A stretch of DNA of 64,000 bases from NCBI RefSeq assembly GCF_030268965.1, contig NZ_BSSE01000007.1, positions 62,001 to 126,000 on the forward strand, read 5' to 3'. A program made the translations under genes and the position numbers. The stretch comes from Microtetraspora sp. NBRC 16547. GTDB lineage: Bacteria; Actinomycetota; Actinomycetes; Streptosporangiales; Streptosporangiaceae. Of the stretch, positions 8,701 through 17,119 are shown piece by piece; the first letter of the stretch is position 1; the number at the start of each line of letters is the position of its first letter. Below the pieces are notes generated by a model. That model made no database searches, was not told where the DNA came from, and was given only the letters and a program-made list of their open reading frames with translations.

Positions 8701-10843
8701 CCAGGTCGGCGAGACGCAGGATCTCGGCCTCCCGCGCCGCCGGTTCCAGGCCGCGTAGGTCGTGCTCGTCCACGCGTACGGGTGCGGCGACGCGGACGCG
8801 GGCCACCGGCTCTCCGTCGTGGTGCTCGATCCCGCTGCGCAGCGACTCGTGGCGGCGCACGATGCCGTCGAGAGCGGACCGGAAGGCTCCCGCGCTCGAC
8901 GCCCCGGAGACGCGGAGCCGGATGGCGATCGTCGTGGCGCGCGTCCCCGGCGCGATCTGCCGCAGCGCCCAGAACTGGCGCTGCATGTCGGTGAGCGGGT
9001 AGCGGTCACGCCCGGCGTGTCGGACCAGGGGAGCGCGCCCGCCGTCTCCGGAGCGTACGCGCCGGGCCAGCGCCGCCACCGTGGGCTCGGCGAGGAACTC
9101 GTGCAACGGCACTTCTGTCCCCAGTTCCGAACCCGCCCGCGCCACGACCCGGGCCGCCGCGAGCGAGTGCCCCCCGAGATCGGGGAAACGGTCGTCCACG
9201 CCCACCTGCGCGGCCGCGATCGCCAGCACGTCGGCGACGATCGCGGCGAGCCGCCGTTCGACGTCGTCACGGGGCGCGGTCGTCGCCTCGCGCGCGGCGG
9301 CCCGTACGGCGCCGAGCTCCTGGCGGTCGATCTTGCCGTTCGGGGTCAGCGGGAGGCGGTCGAGCAGGGTCAGGCGGTCGGGCACCATGTATCCGGGCAG
9401 GTGCTCGCGCAGGTAGCCGAGCAGCTCCCGTTCGTCCGCGGCCTCCGCCTGGGCGTAGCCCGCGAGCCGCCGGGTGCCGTCCGCGTCCGGCAGGGCCAGT
9501 ACGGCGGCGGCCGTGACGTGGGGATGTGCGGCGAGGACGCGCTCGACCTCGCCCAGTTCCACCCGGTGGCCGCGGATCTTGACCTGGTCGTCGGCCCGTC
9601 CGACGAAGTGGTAGACGCCTCCGTCGAACCTCACCAGGTCACCGGTCCGGTAGGTCCGACCGGCGGTGGGAAGCTCGACGAAGCGGTCCTCGGGCCGGTC
9701 CTCGGGCCGGGCACCGGTGGGGGAGTCACCGGAAGGGCGGCCGCCGGCGATGCGGGTCCCCTCGGTGAGGCTTTCCGATGGGCGGTTCCGCGCGTGGCGG
9801 TCGCCCGTGAGGCGGTTCAGGTAGCCGCGCGCCACCACGGGGCCGCTCACCCACAGCTCGCCGGTCTCGCCTTCGGCGACCTCGGCGCCGTCGGCGTCCC
9901 TGACGCTCACCACGGCGCCCGCGATGGGCAGCCCGATCGGTGGGACACCGGTCGTCCCGCGTGGGATCTCAAAGGCGAGGCACTGGATCGTGCACTCGGT
10001 CGGTCCGTACAGGTTGAAGACCCGCTCGACCTGCGGATTCCGGTAGATCGCGTCGATCAGCTCGGCCGACGCGACTTCCGCGCCGTAGTGCACCAAGCGC
10101 GTACGTGGCGGCAGCGGGCCCGAGCGCAGCAGCGCCGCCAGCACGGACGGGGGGCCGCCGAGGGCCGTCACCTCGTCGCGCGCGGGCAGATGCGGCAGCG
10201 CGAGCAGGTTGTCCGCCAGGATCACCGTGCCGCCGACCAGCAGCGGAGCGAAGATCTCCATCACCGAGGGGTCGAAACTGACCGACGCGGCGGCCAGCAT
10301 GCCGGCCAGCGCCTCCTGCGTCCAGGTCTCGGTGATCCAGGCGAGCTGGTTCATCACGCTGCGGTGCTCGACGGCCACACCTTTGGGCCGGCCGGTCGAT
10401 CCGGACGTGTAGATGACATAGGCGAGATCGTCCGGAGACACCGCCGTGCCGGGATCGCTATTTGGAGCAGCCGCGTCATCGGTCCCGGCGAGGATCACGC
10501 GCGCATCCAGCGGGTGATCGAGTCCGGGAAGCGTGATCAACGACTTCAGGCCGCTGTCGGCGGCGATCAGCCGGAGCCGGTCCGAGGGATAGGCCGGGTC
10601 CAGCGGCACGTATGCCGCTCCCGCCTTCAGGACGCCGAGCAACGCGGGGATCAGATGTTCGCCCCGGTCAAGCAGCACGCCGACAGGTTCCTCACGGGTC
10701 ACGCCGCTCCGCAGGAGGACGTGCGCGATCCGGTTCGCGCGCCGATCCATCTCCTTGTAGGAGATTCGCAGGTCACCGGCCACATAGGCGATCGCGTCGG
10801 GTGTCCGCTTCGCCTGGGCCGTCACCGCCACATGAATGGTCAC
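5795..10843 (-). CDS. Non-ribosomal peptide synthetase, A-T-C-A-T, probable starter subunit
   Basis: 1,682-residue NRPS beginning directly with an adenylation domain and no N-terminal condensation domain, as in initiating subunits. A1 (core YVIYTSGSTGRPKG near 141-156), carrier (LGGHSLAA near 561), C (starts YPLTDMQRQFWAL near 617; catalytic motif DHIASDGW near 747, first His replaced by Asp but second His kept), A2 (YVIFTSGSTGRPKG near 1220), carrier (LGGTSLLA near 1632). Hand-extracted pockets are roughly D-P-M-G-V-Y-L-I-Q for A1 and D-I-F-F-V-T-G-V-A for A2; I match neither to a known substrate. Start is GTG with no clear Shine-Dalgarno, so a leaderless or weakly initiated message is possible. 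It is first in the operon and overlaps the next NRPS by ATGA. Confidence 0.95.
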   Translation of the reverse strand: MTIHVAVTAQAKRTPDAIAYVAGDLRISYKEMDRRANRIAHVLLRSGVTREEPVGVLLDRGEHLIPALLGVLKAGAAYVPLDPAYPSDRLRLIAADSGLKSLITLPGLDHPLDARVILAGTDDAAAPNSDPGTAVSPDDLAYVIYTSGSTGRPKGVAVEHRSVMNQLAWITETWTQEALAGMLAAASVSFDPSVMEIFAPLLVGGTVILADNLLALPHLPARDEVTALGGPPSVLAALLRSGPLPPRTRLVHYGAEVASAELIDAIYRNPQVERVFNLYGPTECTIQCLAFEIPRGTTGVPPIGLPIAGAVVSVRDADGAEVAEGETGELWVSGPVVARGYLNRLTGDRHARNRPSESLTEGTRIAGGRPSGDSPTGARPEDRPEDRFVELPTAGRTYRTGDLVRFDGGVYHFVGRADDQVKIRGHRVELGEVERVLAAHPHVTAAAVLALPDADGTRRLAGYAQAEAADERELLGYLREHLPGYMVPDRLTLLDRLPLTPNGKIDRQELGAVRAAAREATTAPRDDVERRLAAIVADVLAIAAAQVGVDDRFPDLGGHSLAAARVVARAGSELGTEVPLHEFLAEPTVAALARRVRSGDGGRAPLVRHAGRDRYPLTDMQRQFWALRQIAPGTRATTIAIRLRVSGASSAGAFRSALDGIVRRHESLRSGIEHHDGEPVARVRVAAPVRVDEHDLRGLEPAAREAEILRLADLAATPFDLTEDVPLLRAVLAWTGTAEAELIVITDHIASDGWSTRVLIDELAAGLAGLPVPEPDLQLGDVALREEERREAALERETAHWREALADAAVPYDLLGAEHAATHEGRRLRRPIDPALETRIRRVAARHGVTPAAVHLAALSTVVGGLTGRAETVIGLTAAERDRPGLDRIMGPLLGVLPIPVRFGDDPAFGDLVTAAGAAITAALAHQEQAGSAVSGAVPRPPGASPLPIVLSVQPEDVPTVREVAPERGHTGRESGPESGTIRIELAGELDCGGAVAELTVLVNATAEGPELQVEYATSRFGAADAERVVDALLHALEHGLDDPRTPVSALRLISEKERTALLAAGTGAEVRPPATIVEAILAQDRNRIAVEAAGNRLTYGELEENSAKVATGLVAAGVTAQEPVGVSLPRDHRLPAVLLGVLRAGAAYVPMDPDLPAMRLAAIAEDGGVRRVLALGDEAHAAIAPLDGVTVLDAEALTAVPSGEIPEVDPDGIAYVIFTSGSTGRPKGIEITHRGLAAFVASIQADPGMTGDDAVLAVAPLVFDISAFDLWATLTAGARVVMADTATSFDGRALAELCDSAGVTLVFTTPSRMRLMVEAGWRGRTSMRVLTGGELLDSTLARELQARAGKLWNGYGPAEVTVASTFHPVTGPVGDSVPIGHPIPGERLYVVDPLGRLLPPGAPGELWLGGPGVARGYRGRPELSAAAFVPDSEAAGPEAPDPEATAAEPARLSAADVGAEAASARRYRSGDIVRWISDGAGGLVLDFVGRRDGQVKVRGYRVELGEIDSVLRAHPAVADFAVVATTGPDAHLIGHVVWRGEARFTELEEYARDRLPGYMVPRRWAAHDTLPRTANGKLDRRALEGVEVASAPHTPPEGPMQEFTAEIWQEVLRIPLVGARDDFFALGGTSLLATRVTVRLREALACDLAVRLLFDHPVLADYAAEVERLVIAEMAGQEARS

Positions 10844-11326
10844 GGGGGCTGAGATTAGACAGCAATGATCAACTAGTCGATGATATGTCTCATATCTGGT
10901 GCCGAACCGGTATAAATCTGCCTCACAGGCGCTATTGCGGTTGGCGTGATTTATGTGCTGTCAGCTTCAGGGGCTGCGATTTCGGCTCGCCTGTCCGGGC
11001 GGGAGCGTGTTGGGGCGGACGCGCACGGCACTTCGGGCGGCCTGGCCCCTGGCGGATTGATGGCGGGACCGACTCGGTAGCCCCGTTGCATGCTTGGAAA
11101 TCTACAACGTAAAGGCGCTGCTCCGAATGCCGAGCCGTCGCCACCGGTTCGCCGGCATATCGACAGCCCTTCCCCTCAGCGGACAGCTATGAGGATCGGA
11201 GCCAAACGCCCGTAGACCCACACGAGGGCTGCCGCCACCTTCTTGGCGCCATGGGGATACTTGCCGGGTGAAAGCTGAGGAGAATACTCTCTGTTCGACC
11301 AAAAGGGAAGAATAAGGAGTATTTCC
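10844..11326. other. Divergent intergenic region, NRPS operon / FG-GAP protein
   Basis: 483 bp with no convincing gene. The left part (10850-10930) is AT-rich, holds the paired palindromes and a TATAAAT string at 10911, and probably contains the NRPS promoter. The rest is ordinary GC-rich DNA. The right end carries the AAGGAG at 11314-11319 that serves the next gene. Confidence 0.5.
10868..10896. promoter_or_regulatory. Adjacent palindromes upstream of the NRPS operon
   Basis: A perfect dyad GATATG-TCT-CATATC lies at 10882-10896. Next to it at 10868-10881 is an imperfect palindrome ATCAACTAGTCGAT. Both sit within about 25-55 nt upstream of the NRPS GTG in locally AT-rich DNA. This is where an operator for a dimeric repressor would be expected; the regulator is unknown and none is encoded next to it. 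Confidence 0.45.
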
Positions 11327-12232
11327 GTGAAATACAAGTCGCGTCTGTTGACGCGCTACCGCATCGCGATGGCTCTCGGCCTCGCAGCAACCGCCGTCCT
11401 GGGGTTTCTGGCGCCCGCACGTGCATCCTCTGATGGATTCCAGTACCAAATAGCAGGGGTGGGGGACTATGACGGCGACGGCTACCAGGACATCGTGGCC
11501 AGAGACCTGACTACCGATCTGTTATATGTCTATCCCGGCACAGGCAAGCGCGGTTACGGCTGGTATCCACGCGCACAGATCGGGAACGGGTGGGGGTGGA
11601 ACTATCGCCTCCACGACTCGGTCACGGACTGGGACGGCGACGGCCACCAGGACATCGTGACTTATGAACACAGCACCGATCGGTTGTGGCTCTATCCCGG
11701 CGAAAGCAAGCGCGGCTACAGCAGCCAGCCGCGGGTGGAGATCGGTAGAGGTTTCGCGACCGGCCACACCGCAGACTGGGATGGCGACGGCCACCAAGAC
11801 ATTGTGACCCGGGACAAGAACGGGCTGCTGTGGCTCTATCCCGGCGAAAGCAAGCGCGGCTACAGCAGCCAGCCACGCGTACAGATCGGCAACGGCTGGA
11901 CCGACATCTGGGTCGTCGGTATCGCAGACTGGGACCGCGATGGCCACCAGGACCTCCTGGCCCAGGACAATAGCGGGCTGCTGTGGCTCTATCCCGGCAC
12001 AGGCAAGCGCGGCTACGGCTGGTACCCGCGCGTACAGATCGGCAACGGGTGGAACGCATGGCCAGGAATCGCGGTCTGCGGGGTGACGGACTGGGACCGT
12101 GACGGTCACCAGGACATCCTGGCTGTCGACGGCCAAACCGGCCTGCTGTGGCTCTACCCCGGCGAAAGCAAGCGCGGATACAGCAGCCAGCCACGCGTAC
12201 AGATCGGCAACGGGTGGTGGGGTTGCCTCTGA
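11327..12232 (+). CDS. Secreted FG-GAP/VCBS-like repeat protein
   Basis: 301 aa. A Sec signal peptide (basic start, hydrophobic stretch, likely cleavage after LAPARA near residue 35) precedes five repeats of about 45-50 residues. Each has a Ca2+-binding-like loop (DYDGDGYQD, DWDGDGHQD, DWDRDGHQD) followed by LWLYPG-E/T-KRGY and R-V/A-Q/E-IGxGW. Such repeats form beta-propeller blades in secreted actinobacterial proteins, usually joined to a hydrolase; here no catalytic domain is present, so a binding or structural role is inferred. GTG start chosen because AAGGAG lies 7 nt upstream. The repeats are also highly similar in DNA, with near-identical stretches around ctctatcccggc, which suggests recent duplication or conversion between repeats. 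Confidence 0.85.
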   Translation: MKYKSRLLTRYRIAMALGLAATAVLGFLAPARASSDGFQYQIAGVGDYDGDGYQDIVARDLTTDLLYVYPGTGKRGYGWYPRAQIGNGWGWNYRLHDSVTDWDGDGHQDIVTYEHSTDRLWLYPGESKRGYSSQPRVEIGRGFATGHTADWDGDGHQDIVTRDKNGLLWLYPGESKRGYSSQPRVQIGNGWTDIWVVGIADWDRDGHQDLLAQDNSGLLWLYPGTGKRGYGWYPRVQIGNGWNAWPGIAVCGVTDWDRDGHQDILAVDGQTGLLWLYPGESKRGYSSQPRVQIGNGWWGCL

Positions 12233-12280
12233 ACCGCCCGCCGAAGCGCCCCGATCGGTCCGTGCCGGCACATCGGGGTG

Positions 12281-12620
12281 CGTGCGTCAGCGGGCGTCGC
12301 GTAGTCGAAACCGGCCCGCTTCATGCATGCGCTCCACGAGTGCTCGGCGGCGCGGATCCTCGGGTCCTTCCAGGCGAGGGGCCCTGGAAGTCGACTCGGA
12401 AGCGTCGCATGCAGTCCTTGACCAGCATGAACCGCGCACGCTGGACCCGGGCCTGATCCTCGGGGGCGAGGTGGTAGGCGTCCAGCGGCAGGACGAGATC
12501 GGACGCCACGCGCGGCACGGGCAGGTCGCCCGCCCCGCTCGCGCTGCACCCGATGGCGGCGACGACGCACAGCAGCGTCGCAGCCCGACGGAGATTCCTG
12601 GACGCCGATATGAAGATCAT
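12281..12620 (-). pseudogene. Decayed lipoprotein gene (frameshifted)
   Basis: Starts as a lipoprotein: MIFISASRNLRRAATLLCVVA leads into a lipobox-like AAIGC, then SASGAGDL and a segment ending KDCMRRFRVDFQGP. After that the frame runs into arginine/serine-rich nonsense, while the neighbouring minus frame continues sensibly with LAWKDPRIRAAEHSW, then SACMKRAGFDYATPADA. The paired C-M-x-x-x-G/V-x-D-Y/F motifs in two frames indicate one protein family broken by a frameshift near 12380. The C-terminal part expected of such lipoproteins is also missing. A sequencing error could explain the shift but not the truncation. Confidence 0.5.
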
Positions 12621-12854
12621 CGGCTCTTTGTATCGAATCGAGGCGAATCGCGCCCCGGAAAGCGCAATAAATGCGTAATTCCAGTCTGGACGTGACGGAA
12701 AGCGTGGACGGGACGATCTCGTATACGCCATACCGTATCGGACTGCCGCCCGAGACTCTTGTGAGATCTGCTTCATCGAGGATGGAATCGCTCACGCACG
12801 GCCTTCGCTCGGAAAGTGCTCCACGTCGCCGCAGGACTCCCGGGAGGAGAGAAA

Positions 12855-14987
12855 GTGCCTCTGGAACGGTTTGTGAGCACGACGGTGGAATCACCAGGAT
12901 GGCCGCCGGAGACATTCGCCCAGATGGCGGACGGCCCCCACCAGCTCCCAATCATTTACCGCACAGCCCGCCGGGTGTACCGAGACCTGCTGGCAGTCGG
13001 CGCGATGACTCTCGCCCCCGGCGTGGGATTGCCGCTGATCGTGCTGGTCGCCATGGGACACCGGATCGTCATCGTCAACGGGTCGCCGCATCTGGTCCAC
13101 TACACCCTCGCCGGGATCGGCGCCCTCGCCGCCGCCGGGCTCGCCGCGATCCTGTCCGGACTGCTCTTCCTGGTCGCCGGCAGCCGCGTCGTGCTGGACC
13201 ACATCGGCGGACGGCCCGTGTCGGCCACCCGCGCCCTGTGGGCGATCCTCCGCCGACCGCATTCGTTCCTGCTGCTCGCCGTTCAGTTCGGCGTGGCTTT
13301 CACCGCCCTGGTCGGCGCCGCGTTGTGGCTGTCGGTCACGGTGCGATCCGTCATTCCTGGGCTGATTCTGCTGCTCGGGGTGGGCATCTTCCTCCTGCTG
13401 CCCGCCATGACGGCCTGGGCCACGCTGGCCGACCGGGTCCCTCCGCTGCGTACGGTCGAGAAACTGTTCTCGCGGGACTACGGCGGAGCCGTCTGGATGA
13501 CGGCGCTGGGTTTCGCGGGCCTTCCCGGTCTGGTCCAGTTGGGGCTGTTCTGGGCGAGCGTGGAACTCCCCGCTCCGGCCGGTGCGCCGATCGTCGACGC
13601 GGTCCGGATGATCGCGTCGGTGCTGCTCGCCCCGGTCCAGGCCGCCACGCTGGCGTGCTGCTACGCCTATCTCCGGCAGGCGGGGCAGAAGGATCCCCTG
13701 CCTGAGGCGGCGCCCGTGCAGGACCCGGGTGTCGCTGAGAATCGGCGGCGGGCCGCGCGGTGGCCGATCGCCCTCGTCCTGGCGTGTGCCCTGCTTCCGG
13801 GCCTGCTGTACGGGAGTTACGCGGCGGGCAATCCGCTCGGCCTGGTCAGCGTGCTGGACGACGAGATCGGTGTGATCGGCTTCCATGAGCGCGCCGCGAC
13901 GACCCAGGTCCTTTTCGACCCCGCCGGGCGGCCGGTCGTCTTCCGCGCCTCGGGCTACCCGGAACTGATCTTCTGTGACGACGCCGCCTGCACCGGGCGT
14001 CGAACCACCGAGCTGAGGGAGTACTTCGACATCCATCCGGGCGTCGCCATGGCAGCCGACGGCTCGCTTGCGGTCGCGGGGTGGACGCACAAGCCTGGCT
14101 GGAGGAGGGAGCTGGAGACGTTCTCGTGCCGTCCCGATGGCTGCGCGCGGCGGTCCGGCTCGCCGCTGCGGGTCGCGAAGGATGCCGAGCTCGAGGTGCG
14201 CGCCGCCGCCGTCGCCACGCGGAACGGCATCGTCATCGCCTCGATCGCCCCCGACCCCGATGACCGGGACGGCCGGAATGGCCGGAACGCGCTCGTCGAG
14301 CTGACGACGTGTCCGGAGATCACGTGCGCGCACCCGGCCACCGTCCGGCTGGGCCGTTTGCTGTCGGATGTCACGGACGTGACGGTGGACGAGCGCACCC
14401 TCGCCGTCACCGCGTCACCGGACGGCCGCCCGATCGTCGCGTACGCGGACAGGTACACGCAGAAGACGACCCTGGCGATCTGCGACTCCGCCGCCTGCGC
14501 GCACCCGGTGACCCGTACCTTCGATCCGGCTCAGTGGCGGCAGGGCGCCTGGTCCTGGGGGCCGCTGCGTGTGCAGGTCGCGGTCCGGCCGGACGGCCGG
14601 CCGGTGATCGTGCGCAACGATCCGCACGATCTCTCCACGACGATCGTGGTCTGCCGCGATCGGATGTGCTCGGGGACTCCGCGCGCCGCGCGGGTCACCG
14701 AAGTGGTCGCGCTGGGCACACCCGGGCTCACGCTGGACCCGCGTGGCCGGCTCCTGCTGGTCGGATATGACCGTGTCTATCCGCTTGTGTCCATCCTGGC
14801 CTGCGAGGACGACGCCTGCACGAGCCGGTCGACCGCCCGGCTCGTGCCCGCGTACGGGTTCGGCTATTTCGATCTCGCCACCGGTCCCGACGGCCGGCCG
14901 CGCCTCCTGTGGTATGGCCGCCTCGGTCCTGCCGGCGCTGACGCGTACCACCTGCTGACCTGCGTCGACGCCCGCTGTTCGGCGTGA
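12855..14987 (+). CDS. Polytopic membrane protein with extracellular Cys-hairpin repeat domain
   Basis: About 710 aa, no named family recognised. The N-terminal half holds six or so hydrophobic segments (for example LIVLVAMGHRIVIV, GLILLLGVGIFLLLPAM); one more near residue 310 (IALVLACALLPGLLYGSY) leads into a soluble C-terminal region. That region contains seven CX4C motifs about 45-60 residues apart (CDDAAC, CRPDGC, CPEITC, CDSAAC, CRDRMC, CEDDAC, CVDARC), each followed by a beta-rich segment with PDGRP-type turns, consistent with a beta-propeller with one small disulfide per blade. GTG at 12855 chosen because GGAGGAG lies 5-11 nt upstream; an in-frame ATG exists at 12816 without one. Role unknown. 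Confidence 0.7.
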   Translation: MPLERFVSTTVESPGWPPETFAQMADGPHQLPIIYRTARRVYRDLLAVGAMTLAPGVGLPLIVLVAMGHRIVIVNGSPHLVHYTLAGIGALAAAGLAAILSGLLFLVAGSRVVLDHIGGRPVSATRALWAILRRPHSFLLLAVQFGVAFTALVGAALWLSVTVRSVIPGLILLLGVGIFLLLPAMTAWATLADRVPPLRTVEKLFSRDYGGAVWMTALGFAGLPGLVQLGLFWASVELPAPAGAPIVDAVRMIASVLLAPVQAATLACCYAYLRQAGQKDPLPEAAPVQDPGVAENRRRAARWPIALVLACALLPGLLYGSYAAGNPLGLVSVLDDEIGVIGFHERAATTQVLFDPAGRPVVFRASGYPELIFCDDAACTGRRTTELREYFDIHPGVAMAADGSLAVAGWTHKPGWRRELETFSCRPDGCARRSGSPLRVAKDAELEVRAAAVATRNGIVIASIAPDPDDRDGRNGRNALVELTTCPEITCAHPATVRLGRLLSDVTDVTVDERTLAVTASPDGRPIVAYADRYTQKTTLAICDSAACAHPVTRTFDPAQWRQGAWSWGPLRVQVAVRPDGRPVIVRNDPHDLSTTIVVCRDRMCSGTPRAARVTEVVALGTPGLTLDPRGRLLLVGYDRVYPLVSILACEDDACTSRSTARLVPAYGFGYFDLATGPDGRPRLLWYGRLGPAGADAYHLLTCVDARCSA

Positions 14988-15021
14988 GAGAAGTGCCACC
15001 GCCGTCCGGAGGTCCCACCGT

Positions 15022-15041
15022 CGCCGCCGGCTCCGGCGGCG
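15022..15041. terminator. GC-rich hairpin between convergent genes
   Basis: CGCCGCCGG / CCGGCGGCG, a 9-bp perfect stem with a 2-nt loop, lies in the 127-bp gap between convergent genes. There is no T-tract, as is common for terminators in high-GC actinomycetes. Confidence 0.5.
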
Positions 15042-15055
15042 AGCAGGCGGGCCTT

Positions 15056-15108
15056 CCCCCGGGCTTCCCTCGGGCTTTCCTCGGCCTTTCCTCGGGCTTC
15101 CGTCGGGC
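15056..15108. repeat. Short tandem repeat, about 11 bp unit
   Basis: Four imperfect copies of roughly CTCGGGCTTTC occupy the remaining gap before the end of the minus-strand EEP gene. They look like a replication-slippage tract in non-coding DNA. Confidence 0.5.
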
Positions 15109-15114
15109 GATCGG

Positions 15115-17010
15115 CTACGGAGAGCGCGTGCGCAGAATGGCGGAGATCGGTCGGTGGTCGGAGGCGGCCGACTCGGTGACTCGATAACTCCCGGGCGCGA
15201 GCTCCACCGCCGGGCCGGTGAGGATCCAGTCGATGCGCTTGCCCGTTTCGGGGAAGGTCGCCGGGCCGGCTCCACCGGCGTCCTTGAGCCCTCTGCCGGT
15301 GAGCCGGGCGATCTCCGGGCTTTCGGGTGCGGCGTTGAGGTCGCCGATCAGGAGGGTGGTGTCCCCTACGCGGCCGAGCAGGCCGTCGATCTCGTTGAGT
15401 CGCGCGGCCGAACTGTCGTGGCTGAGGTGCGTGCCGTCGATCACGTACCTCCGCCGGTCCGCGCCGAGCACGGTCACCTGGAGGAGCGCGCGATGCTGCA
15501 GAGCGTCGGGATGACGGGGGAGACGCTCGCCGTGCACGTCCACCACGGGGACGTTGGTCAGCACCGCCAGTCCGAAACAGGTCTCCGCCTCCGGGGTGTA
15601 CGCCATCCGCATGCCCAGCCGGTCGGCGAGCCAGGTCGCGAGGTCGGTGGTGCCCGAGGTCGGCCAACCGCGCCCGACCTCCTGGAGCATGATCACGCTT
15701 GGTCCGTCGGCGAGTCGTTCGAGCGTGGCGGCGATCGCCTCGGGGTTGAAGAGGCCGCCCGGGTCGGCTCCCTCATGGATGTTGTAGGAGATCACCCGCA
15801 GGTCTTCTCCCGGGATCGGCCCGCCGGAACCGGTCAGCGTTCCGTCCTCCGGTGTCGCGAGCAGCACCGGCACCGCGAGGAAGGCCACTCCGAGCGGCCA
15901 CCAGAACCGCGGCCGGATTCCCGCGTCGCCGCGTACCGCTCCGAGGGCGGCCACGCCCGGTACGGCCGCCGCCAACGCGGCGAACGCGGAAGCGGGCAGG
16001 CCGAGCGGGACGAGGTAGGACATCTGGTAGCCGAACACGAGCACTACGAAGGCCAACAGGCCGAACCATGCGCTGGGTACCCCTGATCCTGTGCCGCCCG
16101 GCCGAACCGACATGACGAGCGCCGCTCCCGCGAGCACGCCCCCCAGGACGACCAGCGGGGCGGCGCCCGGTCCCCTGACGCCCTCCGGACCGGTCAGCGT
16201 CCAGGTGATCACCGGTAGCGCGAGCGAGGCGACTCCTGCCACGACGGCTCGCGGTACCGCCGTACGGAGCCCGGCCACCGCGCTCATCGCCACCAGCGTG
16301 ATCACCTGCCCGGACAGCAAGAGTGGTCCCGCGCCCCGCAGCGGCAGTCCCGTCGCCGCGGCCAGCGCCGCCGGATTGGTGAGGATCAGCAGGTGCACGG
16401 CGAGCCAGGGGCCGACGGCGATCAGCCCGCGTCCGGCGACCTCGCCGATTGATCCGGCACCGCCGTCGGCGCACGCCGCGCCGTCGCCGTTCGACACGGA
16501 GGTGTTCGACATGGAGTCGCCGGCGAGCCTGACCGCCGCGAGGGCGAGCACGACCGACACCATGCCGGAGAAGACCAGCGCGGGCGCCGAGCGCTGGCCC
16601 ATCGGATCCCACGTCACGAAGCAGAGCCGGACCGCCAGGTCGATCGCCACGCCGAGTTGCAGGCCGTACGGCAGAGCCGGCGCCGGGGCCGCCGCCAGCA
16701 GGCACGTCAGGGCGAACAGCGCGACCGCTCCGGCCGCCACGCCAAGGGGTACGGCGGGGCCGTGGACGAGCACGGCGAGCCGGACGGCGACCAGCGCGGC
16801 GGCCCCGGTGTACAGCAGACCTCGCCGCCCGGCCAGCCGTCTGACCGGCAGGGCGAGCAGAGGGGTGAGGGCGAGGGCGGCGACCACGCCGCTCAGCGTC
16901 ACGTATCCGGCGGTGTCGGCCAGGTGAGCGAGGCTCGGGAAGGCGAACCGCAGTGTCTCGAACGCGGGCGCGACGATCAGCGCGATCAGGAGGATGGGCT
17001 GGGGGCGCAT
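15115..17010 (-). CDS. Membrane protein with C-terminal endonuclease/exonuclease/phosphatase domain
   Basis: About 631 aa. The first 370 residues are multi-spanning (some ten hydrophobic segments, beginning ILLIALIVAPAFETL). The C-terminal 230 residues form a Mg2+-dependent EEP fold with its landmarks in order: SYNIHEG, MLQEVG, GTHLSHD, IGDLNA, DWIL and a final SDHRPI. EEP domains hydrolyse phosphodiester bonds in DNA, lipids or nucleotides; the membrane fusion suggests a lipid head-group or cell-surface substrate, which is inference. ATG 17010 (MRPQPILL) is taken as start because it puts the hydrophobic region near the N-terminus; an in-frame ATG at 17055 would add a short hydrophilic leader. 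Neither has a strong ribosome binding site. Confidence 0.8.
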   Translation of the reverse strand: MRPQPILLIALIVAPAFETLRFAFPSLAHLADTAGYVTLSGVVAALALTPLLALPVRRLAGRRGLLYTGAAALVAVRLAVLVHGPAVPLGVAAGAVALFALTCLLAAAPAPALPYGLQLGVAIDLAVRLCFVTWDPMGQRSAPALVFSGMVSVVLALAAVRLAGDSMSNTSVSNGDGAACADGGAGSIGEVAGRGLIAVGPWLAVHLLILTNPAALAAATGLPLRGAGPLLLSGQVITLVAMSAVAGLRTAVPRAVVAGVASLALPVITWTLTGPEGVRGPGAAPLVVLGGVLAGAALVMSVRPGGTGSGVPSAWFGLLAFVVLVFGYQMSYLVPLGLPASAFAALAAAVPGVAALGAVRGDAGIRPRFWWPLGVAFLAVPVLLATPEDGTLTGSGGPIPGEDLRVISYNIHEGADPGGLFNPEAIAATLERLADGPSVIMLQEVGRGWPTSGTTDLATWLADRLGMRMAYTPEAETCFGLAVLTNVPVVDVHGERLPRHPDALQHRALLQVTVLGADRRRYVIDGTHLSHDSSAARLNEIDGLLGRVGDTTLLIGDLNAAPESPEIARLTGRGLKDAGGAGPATFPETGKRIDWILTGPAVELAPGSYRVTESAASDHRPISAILRTRSP

Positions 17011-17119
17011 GGCCCAAGAGTAGGAACGATGATCAGAAAAAACATGAGCCATGCTCAAATCGTGACCTGCCGGCGGCGCCGTGGACCACCTGGCGAGCAT
17101 TTGCGACAGAATCGCCGGC

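Noticed and set aside
5873-10852. Plus-strand open frames of 961 and 696 codons opposite the second NRPS gene
   Set aside because: Same antisense effect of high GC; no recognisable protein features.
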